Shown here: one piece after another, positions 63,791-64,000 of the stretch | Numbering within the stretch: position 1 is the stretch's first letter | How the letters are laid out: each line of letters begins with the position of its first letter | From: Taeniopygia guttata | Taxonomy: Eukaryota > Chordata > Aves > Passeriformes > Estrildidae | NCBI RefSeq assembly: GCF_048771995.1 | Contig: NC_133026.1 | Coordinates: forward strand, 106,902,501-106,966,500 | DNA length: 64,000 bases | Direction of reading: 5' to 3' | Program-made: the position numbers and the translations under genes | The notes under the pieces: model-generated | Seen by the model: the letters and a program-made list of their open reading frames with translations, nothing else | Databases searched by the model: none | What the model was told of the DNA's origin: nothing

Positions 63791-63907
63791 CTGTCTTTAT
63801 CTCAGCCTTTGAGATAGATCTCTGCTTTTCTGATTCTCTCCTTCATCCTTCTGTGGGGTGGAGTGGCTGTGTGGTGTTTGGTTTCTGTCTGGGGTTATAC
63901 CAGGACA

Positions 63908-63912
63908 GAACT
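63908..63912. repeat. Target site duplication, right copy (GAACT)
   Basis: This is the exact partner of 63,372-63,376. It sets the right edge of the ERVL-like LTR at 63,907. Confidence 0.8.
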
Positions 63913-64000
63913 ACACAACACACAGAGGGTTAACTAAGCTCAAGAACCACAGAAGAACCTGGCAAACCTTTGGAGTTTTATATAGCCTAGCAATATGAAA

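Larger units (their letters stand above)
63377..63907 (+). mobile_element. ERVL-like solo LTR
   Basis: This 531-bp element starts TGCCTTGG, ends GGACA, and sits between perfect GAACT duplications. I recognise it as the common bird ERVL-type LTR from runs such as 'gtgctgtgttttggatttag', 'aaggacttttcagctcctca', 'gcatattccataccacatgg', 'gagcaatcacattgtgcatc' and 'cattaaactgtctttatctc'. Promoter and poly(A) signals are in order (63,638 and 63,785). Both flanks carry the duplication and no internal region is attached, so it is a solo LTR. It lies antisense to the host gene. Confidence 0.9.
4563..64000 (-). other. CHST9: CHST9 intron upstream of the terminal exon (partial)
   Basis: The minus-strand gene continues to the right, so this whole stretch should be intron leading into the last exon. 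CHST9 is known to be a large gene with long introns in mammals. I looked for an exon encoding a type II membrane anchor and for stem-region exons among minus-strand frames and found none with support. Short noncoding or 5' exons, or a small coding exon, could be hidden here. The window ends inside this region. Confidence 0.65.

Overview
This window looks like bird nuclear DNA, most likely from a passerine or other neoavian. It is AT-rich and almost gene-free. It carries CR1 LINE fragments of several ages with the CR1 3' end typical of birds, one ERVL-like solo LTR, and one GC-rich solo LTR. No bacterial-style operons, rRNA, tRNA or CRISPR arrays were seen. The species call is inference; the repeat types are what I actually recognise.

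The only gene I can support is the last coding exon of a carbohydrate (GalNAc-4-O-) sulfotransferase of the HNK-1 ST family, best matched to CHST9. It lies on the minus strand at 3,459-4,562. The exon starts at a clear splice acceptor, holds the whole catalytic domain with both PAPS-binding motifs, and is followed by a short 3' UTR with an AATAAA signal at 3,043-3,048. Everything from 4,563 to 64,000 then reads as the intron upstream of that exon, possibly more than one intron. I found no convincing further coding exon, and the exon with the cytoplasmic tail and transmembrane anchor must lie outside the window or be too short for me to recognise.

Layout: 1-2,266 is intergenic DNA downstream of the gene. 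2,274-2,744 is a GC-rich solo LTR on the gene's own strand with a 7-bp near-perfect target duplication. 3,025-4,562 is the 3' UTR and terminal exon. 4,563-14,034 is intron with little content. 14,035-16,090 is a cluster of at least four CR1 pieces, one of them inverted. 26,143-26,288 is a CR1 tail on the minus strand. 31,430-32,395 is a much older CR1 copy that still shows the reverse transcriptase FADD box. 35,191-36,658 is a large inverted repeat with arms of about 470 bp that are about 93% identical. 36,643-37,450 is a microsatellite-rich block. 54,487-54,563 is a three-copy 26-bp tandem repeat. 63,377-63,907 is an ERVL-like solo LTR with a perfect 5-bp target duplication.

No previously undescribed multi-gene system is visible. 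The least explained structure is the inverted repeat at 35.2-36.7 kb. It matches no transposon I recognise, carries convergent CTCF-like motifs in its arms, and if transcribed within the pre-mRNA would fold into a long double-stranded RNA.
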